Under the pieces are notes generated by a model. That model was not told the DNA's origin. It saw only the letters and a list, made by a program, of their open reading frames with translations, and ran no database searches. 64,000 nt of DNA from Sepiola atlantica. Taxonomy: Eukaryota; Mollusca; Cephalopoda; Sepiida; Sepiolidae. The stretch spans positions 63,053,646 through 63,117,645 of the forward strand of contig OY744528.1 in the NCBI GenBank assembly GCA_963556195.1. Direction: 5' to 3'. Shown in pieces: positions 23,293 to 34,363 of this stretch (positions within the stretch are counted from its first letter, which is position 1; every line of letters starts with the position of its first letter). The position numbers were made by a program, and so were the translations under genes.

Positions 23293-23828
23293 AAAACTCG
23301 TGAAACTGCTGGATTAGAAGTAGTATTAAAAATGTGTATTGGTGCTCAATTTATGTTGAAAAGAAATATTGATGCTGAAGAAGTTAATAACGTTATTAGA
23401 ACAGCAACTGCAATAACTGGAAGGGTCACTAATGTTGAATCAATTATAGTCCATTTTGCCCATGGCAACTAAACTTTTAGTGTGAAAAAAAGTCAAGCTG
23501 ATGATTACTTTTCTCCTGGCATATTTATGATTAGGAAACACTTTCCGTTTTAACATTCATATGCAATTACAGTACATACATACATCCAGTAATTGAAGCA
23601 GATGGCCTAATTGATAATTTTGAAACTCAAATATTTTCTGATGGAATGGCTTACGTTGCTTTTTTAAGGCGTAGACAATTGTGTAATGTTTATTTGTGTG
23701 ATTTCGATCCGATATCTTTTATTCTGTGTGATAAATCCGCTTGGGAAGAATACAATAGATTAAAGCCAAGTTCTGAAAAGCAACAATTGCATCTATTGCC
23801 ACATTGCAGAAAACAACCCTCTGCATAG
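23293..23828 (+). pseudogene. Helitron-type PIF1 helicase C-terminus (decayed)
   Basis: The plus frame reads TRETAGLEVVLKMCIGAQFM, then LKRNIDAEEVNNVIRTATAI (family: GLExxLxLxVGARVMLxRNIDxxxGLVNGxxGTV), then VNVESIIVHF in degraded form. After a stop at 23469 come DYFSPGIFMIRKHFPF and HSYAITVHT (family: RxQFPLxLAYAITIHKxQG; KSQG is lost). From 23640 it reads FSDGMAYVAFLRRRQL, then YLCDFDPISF and EEYNRL (family: FxxGMAYVALSRxxxxxxLxLxxFDP...EYNRLR). These are motifs IV-VI of the superfamily 1B helicase domain that ends Helitron RepHel proteins. Three stops and one or two frameshifts. The Rep domain and upstream helicase motifs are not present in the window. The reading continues into the protease-like domain that follows. 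Confidence 0.85.
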
Positions 23829-23899
23829 AAAATGCTTGTAGGATGCATCAAAAGATAAAACAGATTGTCAATAGAGCTAATAGAAGAAATGCCAAGAAC

Positions 23900-24742
23900 T
23901 AAGAAACAAACTGAAATAGATTCAACAAATTTTGTTTCTAAAATGTCTTTGATTAATAGAAACAATGATAGTTTTGTAAATTCAATCATCCAATCAATTA
24001 ATACATCGAATGATTTTTATGATTATCCGCAGAATTAGAATATTAACAATTATTTTTTCAAAGAATTAAAAAATATTCTTTATCATGATTAAAACCGTGT
24101 TGCAACATTGAATAAGATTATTCGTGTCAGATTTGATGACGGAAATTAACATGGTGCTTATAAGTTTTAGAAAGAAATTTCTAATAATTTTGAAATGGAA
24201 TTTCAACAGAAAATTCAATTTGTTAAATGTGACATTGTTAAATGCATTCTATTGTACCAACATATCTGCAACATCTGAATAGATGACATTTGTAAGTGCA
24301 GTACAACTCCAGCTTGTAGTAGACAATCGCAACTACCTCTTGATTTAAAAAAATAAATTGTTTTTGAAACTAACTAATCGTTCTCAACAATTTACAGTTC
24401 TGATTAATAAATGCCCAACAAAGATTGTGAAACAAGTTCATTTAACACTGAACATGAAATTACTTGAACAACTTAATTTTCTCCTAAATTTAAATATATT
24501 GTAATTCCAATTAATGTAATTTTAATTATTTAACATATTTATTTAGAAGAAAAAATAAGGCATGATATAAGGAACTTGATTTAAAAAGCAGCGGATATTT
24601 GACATTAATTTTACTCATACAGGAAAAACATCTACAGCAGACCATTATACTTTACTTGTTAAAACGAGGAGTGATATTAGGGATGAAATCAGTGACAATA
24701 TTATTGCTAAACGACATTGCAAATTGCCTGCCAAATTACCTG
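23900..24742 (+). pseudogene. Degenerate C19 (USP-like) protease domain behind the Helitron helicase
   Basis: Same strand as the helicase, about 70 bp downstream. A Cys box reads SLINRNNDSFVNSIIQSI, against the ubiquitin-specific-protease pattern LxNxGNDCFxNSVIQ; the catalytic Cys position holds Ser. FFKELKNILYH and FDDGN-stop-HGAYKF (compare GxQxDAxEF) follow, then a Cys-containing segment near 24240-24420 that could be the zinc ribbon. A clear His box, FTHTGKTSTADHYTLLVKTR, lies near 24608-24668 (pattern HxGxTxxxGHYT), and the tail ends LPAKLPDIL-stop at 24742. At least five stops. C19 peptidases remove ubiquitin. Fusion to or association with the Helitron is inferred from proximity and continuous translation (EEMPRTKKQTEIDSTNF linker). 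Confidence 0.6.
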
Positions 24743-24754
24743 ACATATTATAAA

Positions 24755-24955
24755 TGTAAAAATGTAAAAATGAAATGTAGTTTTGTAATAAGTCAAAAGT
24801 ACAAGACAAGTTATTACACTTGCAAATATTTAGGACAAGTTATAACTTTTAGTAAAGTAACGAATACACATGTTTTATTAAATATAACAGCAAATAATAC
24901 AATTTGAAATTTAAATATTTATATTTAGAGAACATTAAAACATTATAAAATAAAA
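24755..24955 (+). repeat. Left flank of minisatellite, inverted relative at 27200-27395
   Basis: Contains ACAAGTTATTACACTTGCAA, TTTAGTAAAGTAACGAATA and ATTTAAATATTTATATTTA. The reverse complement of 27200-27395 aligns along its length at roughly three quarters identity by eye. Both also translate similarly (TSYYTCK against [12 protein letters not shown] against SKVKN), so it may derive from coding sequence. Confidence 0.7.
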
Positions 24956-25261
24956 TTTGAATGTTATTTCATTGTAATTTACATGATACTAATTTACAGT
25001 AAACATGCCAAATCTGTCACCTCAAATGCAGAAAAAAGTAACTAATTTTACAAACTTAAAAGTTACACATGTGCGGAAAAATTTTGAACAATAAATTGAT
25101 GACATAGGAACTACACAGATTAATTAGTAGTAGAAGGAGTACTGACTGGTTTGATGATGGTTCATTAACTGCAGTTTATTGTGAGATAACATTATTTAGT
25201 TATGATATTCATAAACTCGAATACTACTATAGTATTACATGATGAAAAAAAACAATACATA

Positions 25262-27028
25262 AAGTAAATTAATGTCTATTAAACGAAATCAAGTATATTA
25301 AAACATATTCATATAATTACTAAATATTGATCAATATTTTAATAGTATATTATAATTGCACAACGATTTAAAACTATTTAACCACGTTTAAAACTAAATG
25401 TATGCATATGTATAGAAACACAATTCATACAAAGTTATTTATATAATTACTAAATATTGATCAATATTTTAATAGAATATTATAATTTCACCACGATTTA
25501 AAACTATTTAACCACGTTTAAAACTAAATTTATGCATATAAATAGAAACACAATTCATACAAAGTTATTCATATAATTACTAAATATTAATCAATATTTT
25601 AATAGTATATTATAATTGCACCACGATTTAAAACTATTTAACCACGTTTAAAACTAAATTTATGCATATAAATAGAAACACAATTCATACAAAGTTATTT
25701 ATATAATTACTAAATATTGATCAATATTTTAATAGTATATTATAATTGCATCACGAATTAAAACTATTTAACCACGTTTAAAACTAAATTTATGCATATA
25801 AATAGAAACACAATTCATACAAAGTTATTTATATAATTACTAAATATTGATCAATATTTTAATAGTATATTATAATTGCACCACGATTTAAAACTATTTA
25901 ACCACGTTTAAAACTAAATTTATGCATATAAATAGAAACACGATCCATACAAAGTTATTAATATAATTACTAAATATTTATAAATATTTATAGTATATTA
26001 TAATTGCACCACGATTTAAAACTATTTAACCACATTTAAAACAAAATTTATGCATATAAATAGAAACACAATTCATACAAAGTTATTTATATAATTACTA
26101 AATATTTATAAATATTTAATAGTATATTAAAATTGCACCACGAATTAAAACTATTTAACCACGTTTAAAACTAAATTTATGCATATAAATAGAAACACAA
26201 TTCATACAAAGTTATTTATATAATTACTAAATATTTATAAATATTTAATAGTGTTTTATAATTGCACCACGATTTAAAACTATTTCACCACGTTTAAAAC
26301 GAAATGTATGCATATAAATAGAAACACAATTCATACAAAGTCATTTATATAATTACTAAATATTGATCAATATTTTAATAGTATATTATAATTGCACCAC
26401 GATTTAAAACTATTTAACCACGTTTAAAACTAAATTTATGCATATGTATAGAAACACAATTCATACAAAGTTATTTATATAATTACTAAATATTTATCAA
26501 TATTTAATAGTATATTATAACTGCACCACGATTTAAAACTATTTAACCACGTTTAAAACTATATTTATGCATATAAATAGAAACACAATTCATACAAATT
26601 TATTTATATAATTACTAAATATTTATAAATATTTAATAGTATATTATAATTGCACCACGATTTAAAACTATTTCACCACGTTTAAAACTATATTTATGCA
26701 TATAAATAGTAACACAATTCATACAAAGTTATTTATATAATTACTAAATATTTATAAATATTTTAATGATATATTATAATAGCACCACGATTTAAAACTA
26801 TTTAACCACGTTTAAAACAAAATTTATGCATATAAATAGAAACACAATTCATACAAAGTTATTTATATAATTACTAAATATTGATCAATATTTTAATAGT
26901 ATATTATAATTGCACCACGAATTAAAACTATTAAACCACGTTTAATACTTAATTTATGCATATAAATAGAAACACAATTCATACAAAGTTATTCATATAA
27001 TTACTAAATATTGATCAATATTGTAATA
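25262..27028. repeat. Minisatellite, ~130-bp unit, about 13.5 copies
   Basis: Successive ATTCATACAAAG marks recur every 128-130 bp from 25421 to the right end. Each unit contains AACCACGTTTAAAAC, CACGATTTAAAACTATTT, TTATGCATATAAATAG and, in about half the copies, the palindrome AATATTGATCAATATT; the others have AAATATTTATAAATATTT. Units are over 90% alike. It is flanked by inverted homologous segments at 24755-24955 and 27200-27395. Internal minisatellites are known in Helitron-like elements of molluscs and other animals, which fits the helicase relic next door. Confidence 0.93.
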
Positions 27029-27199
27029 CTATACGATATTATAGTATATCATGCAATCTTATTATTAATAAAAACTTATAATTGACAAAACTGAAAGAAA
27101 ACAGTCGGCTTTTCGTATTGAAAATATTATTTACGATAATTATTTACATAATTATGTATTTTGATTGCAATTAAGATAATTTGTTTTATTTTCTGTTCA

Positions 27200-27388
27200 T
27201 AATATTTCATAAATATGAATATTTAAATTTATTTTTTTCTGTAATATTGTAAGTAAAATGCGTTTTATTCTTTACTTTACTAACACTAATATCTTGTTCT
27301 ATACTTTTGCAAGTGTTATAGCTTGTCCCGTACATTTCCATGTTTATAACATTAAGCATATATTTTGCATGCTCGCTAGCATTTTTCA

Positions 27389-27395
<7 letters not shown>
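27200..27395 (-). repeat. Right flank of minisatellite, inverted relative of 24755-24955
   Basis: Reverse complement reads GGACAAGCTATAACACTTGC, TGTTAGTAAAGTAAAGAATA and TTTAAATATTCATATTTATG, matching the left flank. The minus open frame here encodes [20 protein letters not shown]. Confidence 0.7.
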
Positions 27396-27427
<32 letters not shown>

Positions 27428-27444
27428 TTGTGTGTTGATATATA

Positions 27445-27476
<32 letters not shown>
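27392..27476. repeat. Two (TA)n arrays
   Basis: TA arrays 27392-27426 and 27455-27476 separated by CTTGTGTGTTG and T-rich sequence. Confidence 0.95.
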
Positions 27477-27482
<6 letters not shown>

Positions 27483-27586
27483 TTTTGTATTTCCGAAAAG
27501 CAGAACAACAGTCGGTTTCAAATCATAACAAAGGGGACGTATAAAAGGCCTGTTTACCGGACTTTTTTCAGCCTCTGTTTATGTAT

Positions 27587-27591
<5 letters not shown>

Positions 27592-27640
<49 letters not shown>
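27592..27640. repeat. (TA)n microsatellite
   Basis: TA array bordering the left end of the hammerhead tandem element at 27641. Confidence 0.98.
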
Positions 27641-27642
<2 letters not shown>

Positions 27643-27846
27643 GTATACGTACATAGATAATAAACAATAACAAATATTTATTATTTGTCGCTCCTTGAGT
27701 AGAGCACTGTAATTGGTAGTATTAACACAGCATGACGTCACTTGCTTATAATGCATCATTCCTTCCCTTAATAGAAGTAGAATGCCTCGACGTCAAAGCC
27801 GCCGTTAAAGTGTTAAAATTATCATAGTTTATTCGCTGTTTACAAT

Positions 27847-27910
27847 TGGCCCAGCGATTAGCGACGTCGGACTGGAGTTGAAAAATACTTGAGGTCCGGG
27901 GTTTCGAATC
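27847..27910 (+). promoter_or_regulatory. tRNA-like internal A and B boxes, unit 1
   Basis: TGGCCCAGCGATT at 27847 matches the first eight positions of the RNA polymerase III A box (TRGYNNAR). GGTTTCGAATC at 27900-27910 matches the B box (GGTTCGANTCC) with one extra T. Spacing is about 42 nt. Confidence 0.45.
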
Positions 27911-27930
27911 GCATGACCGGTAGTCATATC

Positions 27931-27982
27931 TCTATGCTGATGAGTCCCGATTGAAAAAGGACGAAACGTATACGTACACAGA
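27931..27982 (+). ncRNA. Hammerhead ribozyme, type I, unit 1
   Basis: Stem I 5' strand TCTATG (27931-27936); core CTGATGA (27937-27943); stem II GTCC/GGAC with an 11-nt loop (27944-27962); GAA (27963-27965); stem III ACG-TATA-CGT (27966-27975); cleavage nucleotide A17 at 27976; stem I 3' strand CACAGA with one A-C mismatch. All invariant core bases are present. Confidence 0.88.
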
Positions 27983-28174
27983 TAATAAACAATAACAAAT
28001 ATTTATTATTTGTCGCTACTTTGAAAGTAGAGCACTGTAATTGGTAGTATTAACACAGCATGACGTCACTTGCTTATAATGCATCATTCCTTCCCTTAAT
28101 AGAAGTAGAATGCCTCGACGTCAAAGCCGCCGTTAAAGTGTTAAAATTATCATAGTTTATTCGCTGTTTACAAT

Positions 28175-28217
28175 TGGCCCAGCGATTAACAATACTTGAG
28201 GTCCGGGGTTTCGAATC
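28175..28217 (+). promoter_or_regulatory. tRNA-like internal A and B boxes, unit 2
   Basis: The same TGGCCCAG and GGTTTCGAATC boxes as in unit 1. A deletion between them shortens the spacing to about 20 nt, so transcription from this copy is less likely. Confidence 0.35.
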
Positions 28218-28244
28218 GCATGACCGGTAGTGAATAGTCATATC

Positions 28245-28296
28245 TCTATGCTGATGAGTCCCGATTGAAAAAGGACGAAACGTACACGTACATAGA
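28245..28296 (+). ncRNA. Hammerhead ribozyme, type I, unit 2 (perfect helices)
   Basis: TCTATG (28245-28250) pairs fully with CATAGA (28291-28296) as stem I; core CTGATGA 28251-28257; stem II GTCC/GGAC; GAA 28277-28279; stem III ACG-TACA-CGT; A17 at 28290. Every invariant position and every helix is intact, the best hammerhead in the window. Its short stem III suggests it may work best as a dimer. Confidence 0.92.
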
Positions 28297-28317
28297 TAAT
28301 AAACAATAACAAATATT

Positions 28318-28320
<3 letters not shown>

Positions 28321-28369
<49 letters not shown>
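28321..28369. repeat. (TA)n microsatellite
   Basis: TA array bordering the right end of the retrozyme. Confidence 0.98.
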
Positions 28370-29281
<912 letters not shown>

Positions 29282-29666
29282 GTTGGAATAATAATGACAG
29301 TAATAGTGATGATAATAACGATAATATTAACAGTGGTGATAATAATAATTATTCGTTAAAGAATTAATAGCATAATAATAGGAATAGGAAATGTAGCAAA
29401 AATAAAAAGGAATTGGCATGGATAAAATTGCAAAAATAGCAATAATAATAATAACTATAACAATAATTATAGTAATGGTAATAGTAATAATTAGAATATC
29501 TATAGTTATAATAATAGTATTATAATAGTAGTACTTATAACAAACATAACGGTAATAGTAAAATAATAGCTGCTATAGTTATAACAATATTAAGAAGAAT
29601 AAATAATAATAATAATAATTATAAAAATAATAATAATAACAATAATAAAATAATAATAATATATAA

Positions 29667-30140
29667 GTTTTTTTTTCACCGCTTTAAATGTGTCTGGCAT
29701 TTTTACTAATCCCAATGCTACCAAACGAGCTAGTATTAACCCTGTAAAACTTCGTTTTTTTTCTCTTTTCTTTATGTATTTTTATTTTCTTTATTTATTT
29801 TTAAAAATTCTATTCCCCTGCCTCTTTCTTTCCTTGTTACTTTAAGCACTACAAGATAAGTTGGATCTCAATCTATAAATAGCAAGCTAACCGTAATTCC
29901 CGGTGCCCCCCACTGCCTCAAAAGCTCCCTCCCCCATTTCCTAAGAAGTACTTGATATGTTCGCGTTTGAAGGGTCATTTGCAAAAGTAGCCTGTCCAAA
30001 AAAAAATCCATCGACTTAATTGAAAATCTTCTCGAATGATCAGTTAAGTTTTTTTTTACCGTTTTAAATGTATCTGGCATTTTTACTAATCCCAATGCTA
30101 CCAAACGAGCTAGTATTAACCCTGTTAAACTTTGGCTTTT
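29667..30140. repeat. ~90-bp direct repeat, copies 381 bp apart
   Basis: 29667-29756 and 30048-30140 share TTTAAATGT, TCTGGCATTTTTACTAATCC and CGAGCTAGTATTAACCCTGT with few differences. The 290 bp between them are not recognised. It could be a duplicated segment or very short terminal repeats. Confidence 0.85.
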
Positions 30141-30318
30141 ATATGTCCTAGTGTCTGCCTATTGAGTTCCCAATGAATACATTTTTGAACTCTCATGCAG
30201 GCCTAAAGTTTAGCCTTCTTATTTCTATTATATATGCTTACTTGCGAGAGGGAAACCTATCTTCAACTTTCTATTCCCTTTTCGTATACAATGAACTTAT
30301 ACTATGTCCTTATATAAC

Positions 30319-30365
<47 letters not shown>

Positions 30366-30380
30366 TATATATATATATAT
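30319..30380. repeat. (TA)n microsatellite, interrupted
   Basis: TA array just upstream of the R4/Dong LINE. Confidence 0.95.
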
Positions 30381-30822
30381 TTGTGTGTGGTAGTGCACAA
30401 TATCACTCATTAAAATGAATGAGACAATCACTATCCCTGTGACAGGACCACAGGCAGTATAAGCCCGGGCCTGGTGTGGCCACACACACCAAAAATATGA
30501 ATAATGCACAATAATATCAATACAAGCCGTGGGACTCAGGAGAAAGACCTGAGTGTCATGATGGGCAGGTGCTCCCTCGTTAGCCAACATGGGGGACCCG
30601 GTCCGCATCCTGCGAATGTTGGCCCTTCTCATTTCAGAAACAAGACAACGGACAAGAACCAGGTAAGTAACCTCTCTGATTCCAGGTATGACAAGGACAC
30701 ATACCAAAGATAGGAAAACCAGAGCGAAAACAGCAAACTGAAAAGATATAGAAAGAAATGGACCACAAAAGAGAACAGACTATAAAAGCCGCTACCCTAC
30801 AGAAAGAAGCTACCGAAAACGA

Positions 30823-33800
30823 ATGAAACATCTCTGGGACATTGCTAGTGACTACCATACAACAGAACAAAGGATAGCAGATCAAGCAAGACACATCCTC
30901 AAGCGAGGATGGTTCTCGGAGATGGAACTGACGGAATCAGACAGAAGGTTAATGGCGAAACGGAGCAAGAAACACCACCGAAAGAGAAACCACACTGAAA
31001 CTGAAGAGATTGAAGACTACGGAATCACAGAACCAGATGAGATAGAAGACTGCGGAACCACAGAACCTGCTGAGATAGAACTCAACGAAACAGAAGCAAG
31101 TGAAGTGGAGAACATTAGACGATACATGTTAGAAAACAAAACAAAACTCCCATCTCTCAGGAATGAAGTAGCGAAGAAGTTAAAAGCAGAAACAGAAAGA
31201 GTAAACAGACTCCTCACACACATCCCAACAGAAACTATTACAGACCTAAACAACCTGATATATGCAGGGGCAAAATCGGTAAGTATGAAACTAAGAAACG
31301 AAGAGAATGGACAAAAGAGAGGACCGACAAAACCTGGATGGGAAATCAGACTGGAAACTCAGATCACCAAACTTTGGAAAGAAGCTAAAACCGTGAACAG
31401 AAGGAAGGAGGACATGAAACGATTAAGAAGCAAAAATCAGAAACGCAAGGAAAAACTAAATGAGAAACATGAACAAATAAAACAAAAGATAGCAGCAATA
31501 GAAGGAAGACTGAGACGATACAGCTACAAATCAGAACAGAGCAAACAGAACAGGACCTTTGAAAACAATGAAAGCCAGTTTTACAAAAACGTAAATGGAG
31601 AAAAAACAACAACAGAGCAACCGAGCCCAACAGAAACAAAACAATTCTGGAGCAAGATATGGGAAGACCCAAAAAAGCACAACAAGAATGCCCAATGGTT
31701 GAAAAACATGAAAGATGAACTGCAGGAAATCGAAGAAGGAACCGAAACAGAAATTAACAAAGAAACGATCAAGAAAACCCTAAGAAAAATGGCAAACTGG
31801 AGAGCACCAGGCCACGATGGAATACATGCATACGGGTTTAAAAAATTCACGACCCCGCATGAAAGACTAGCGCAGAAACTGAGTGGATGTATCCGCAAAA
31901 AAAAAATACCAGAATGGATGACGGAAGGAAGAACAACATTAATACAAAAAGACCCCAAAAAGGGAACGACCCCCAGCAACTACAGACCGATAACATGTCA
32001 ACCAATAATGTGGAAAATTCTCACAGCACAACTGAGAGAACAAATCTACCAATCCCTGGAAAAACGTGGACTGCTCCCAGAGGAACAAAAAGGATGCCGG
32101 AGAGAACAAAGAGGGGCACATGATCTACTATACATTGATCAAAAGACCCTGAAGGAGGCGAAGAACAGACAAAAGAACATAACCATGGCATGGATTGACT
32201 ACAAGAAAGCCTACGACAGGATCCCCCAAACATGGATAATTGAATGCTTAAAAGTATACAAGATACCAGACAGGATTATTAATCTCATCCAGAAAGCAAT
32301 TGAAACATGGAGACTAAAACTGACAGCCGGAGGACAACACATGTCTGAGATAAAAATACAGAGAGGCATTTTTCAAGGAGACTCTCTATCACCACTATTG
32401 TTTATAATAGCCATGATGTCACTCAACTACATACTCAGAAAGTGTGATGCCGGATACAGGTTTACGGATACAGAACAAAGAATAAACCACCTGATGTACA
32501 TGGATGACCTTAAACTGTTTGCAAAAAACAAAAAAGAACTGGAAAAGCTGATAAATACAACCAGGATATTCAGCCAGGATATCCAAATGGAGTTTGGAAT
32601 AGAAAAATGTGCACTGCTAGAGATTAAAAGAGGAAAACTGGAGACGACAGAAGGTATAGAACTCCCCAACCAAGAGGATATGAGGGCGCTAGGAGAACAA
32701 GAAGTTATAAATACCTGGGAGTTCTGGATGCAGACACAATCAAATATACAGAAATGAAAGAGAAGATTGGAAAAGAATATCTACGAAGAACAAGGAAACT
32801 CTTAGAAACTAAACTATATAGCAGAAACCTAGTAAAAGGGATAAACACATGGGCTGTATCACTAATAAGATACTCTGGACCATTCATAGGCTGGACCAAA
32901 GAAGAACTCAGGCACCTTGACCAGAGGACTAGAAAACTAATTACTATGCACAATGCATTGCACCCAAAAGACGATACGGACAGACTCTACATGAAAAAAA
33001 ATGAAGGAGGTAGAGGACTGCTAAGTATAGAAGACTGTGTGGAAGACACCAAAAAAGAGCTGGAGAAATATGTAACCCAGAATACGGAAAGACTGATCAC
33101 CACAGCAAGAGACACCAGCCCAACAAACAACTCCGGAAGCACTGAACCCAGAAACAAAAAGACAAGAAAGGAAAAGTGGGAAGAAAAACAACTACATGGA
33201 CGCTTTATAAGACTCACAAGCAATGAAGCCAATGAAAACAGCTGGGCATGGCTAAGAAAAGGACACTTGAACAGAGAAACGGAATCTCTGCTGACGGTCG
33301 CACAGAACAATGCGATTAGGACAAACTTTATTAAAGCAAAGATAGATAAAACTCAGGAAAACAGCAAATGCTGATTGTGTGGACAAAGAGACGAAACGAT
33401 AAATCATATAATAAGTGAATGCAGCAAGCTAGCCCAAAAGGAATACAAGAACAGACATGACAGCATGGGGAAAGAAGTACACCGGGAAATGTGCAAACAG
33501 CTGAATTTCGAATATGCAAAAAAACGGTACAAACACAAACCAGAAACTGTACTAGGAAACGAAACACACAAAATCCTATGTGATATGAATGTACAAACAG
33601 ACAAACCCATAACAGCAAGGAGACCGGATATGATAATAATCAACAAGAAAGAAAAATCCTGCAAAATCGTAGACTTTGCCGTTCCAGCGGACCACAGAGT
33701 AAAGATCAAAGAGACGGAAAAAAGGAGCAAATATACTGAACTTGCTAGAGAACTGAAAAGAGTATGGAACATGAAACAGTCGGTATAACACCAATAATCA

Positions 33801-33943
33801 TAGGAGCACTAGGAACAGTCCCCAAAAACATGGAGAAAAGACTAGGAGAAATAGGAATCAAAGGGATAACTGAGACCATACAAAGGACAGTAATGATCAA
33901 CACAGCTACAATCCTGAGAAATGTCCTCGAATACGGAAACTAA
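30823..33943 (+). pseudogene. R4/Dong LINE polyprotein: RT plus restriction-like endonuclease
   Basis: The ATG at 30823 is the first after an in-frame stop near 30740. Residues 1-300 are charged and coiled-coil-like. RT begins near residue 325 (NWRAPGHDGIHAYGFKK), with TLIQKDPKKGTTPSNYRPIT, MAWIDYKKAYDRIP (residue ~455), GIFQGDSLSPLLF and the catalytic YMDD at residues 559-562. Near 32703 one base is missing and the frame shifts to KYLGVLDADTIKYTEMKEK, then GINTWAVSLIRYSGPFIGW. A TGA at 33372 interrupts a CCHC finger (C-stop-LCGQRDETINHIISEC), consistent with a CGA-to-TGA change. The endonuclease follows: RRPDMIIINKKEKSCKIVDF, then AVPADHRVKIKE and KY. After a second shift near 33783 comes TPIIIGALGTVPKN, ending at TAA 33943. 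Only two shifts and one stop: a young copy. Confidence 0.93.
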
Positions 33944-34362
33944 CCCACATAAGCAACGAATGGAGAACAAACAAATGAAAGCACAAGACAACAGAACCGG
34001 GGAAAATACAACCACACGAGAGAGGCGCAAGCATAGGCTGACGCCACGAAAATTATCGACAGAGGGTCGAGGAGGGAAAGCGCAAACCAGACCTCCACTG
34101 GAAGAGCGTGGACAGTTCTGGGACCTTGGCGAGGCTTGTTGCCACTCGGACCCCAGAGGGGACCAATGGCCCTTATCAGCGGGAAATCGGTGGTAGGTGG
34201 CTGTTGCGATACCGCCAGGTCATCAGCGGTGATGAACGAAAAGAGGTGGAGCATACTGGAAGTCTGAGGAGACTTGTTGTCACTCAGACTCCAGGGAATA
34301 CCACAGGTTGTTGGCAGTGGGCGATCACTGACGATGACCAGTGTGATAACTTCTAGTGAGTA

Positions 34363-34363
<1 letters not shown>
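33944..34363 (+). other. R4/Dong 3' UTR with an internal near-repeat
   Basis: Two related segments about 155 bp apart share GAGGCTTGTTGCCACTCGGAC and GGAGACTTGTTGTCACTCAG respectively, followed by CCCAGAGGG or TCCAGGG and ACCA. Both can form short hairpins. 3' UTR structure guides template recognition in R2-type elements; a role here is inferred. Confidence 0.6.

Larger units (their letters stand above)
27641..28322 (+). mobile_element. Retrozyme-like element: tandem hammerhead units
   Basis: Two head-to-tail units, 27652-27976 (325 nt) and 27977-28290 (314 nt), plus 11 nt of a preceding unit (27641-27651) and ~32 nt of a following one. Each full unit ends in a hammerhead motif, so cleavage at 27976 and 28290 would release a 314-nt RNA. 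Units are nearly identical; unit 2 lacks about 20 bp after CAGCGATTA and has an extra TGAATA. Both ends abut (TA)n. Each unit contains tRNA-like promoter boxes (TGGCCCAG, then GGTTTCGAATC). No protein is encoded, so mobility would depend on a partner retroelement. Retrozymes with type I hammerheads in 150-450-nt tandem units are known in plants and several animals. Confidence 0.85.

Noticed and set aside
25262..27028. CRISPR-like array
   Set aside because: The repeats are contiguous 130-bp units without unique spacers, in a eukaryotic context.
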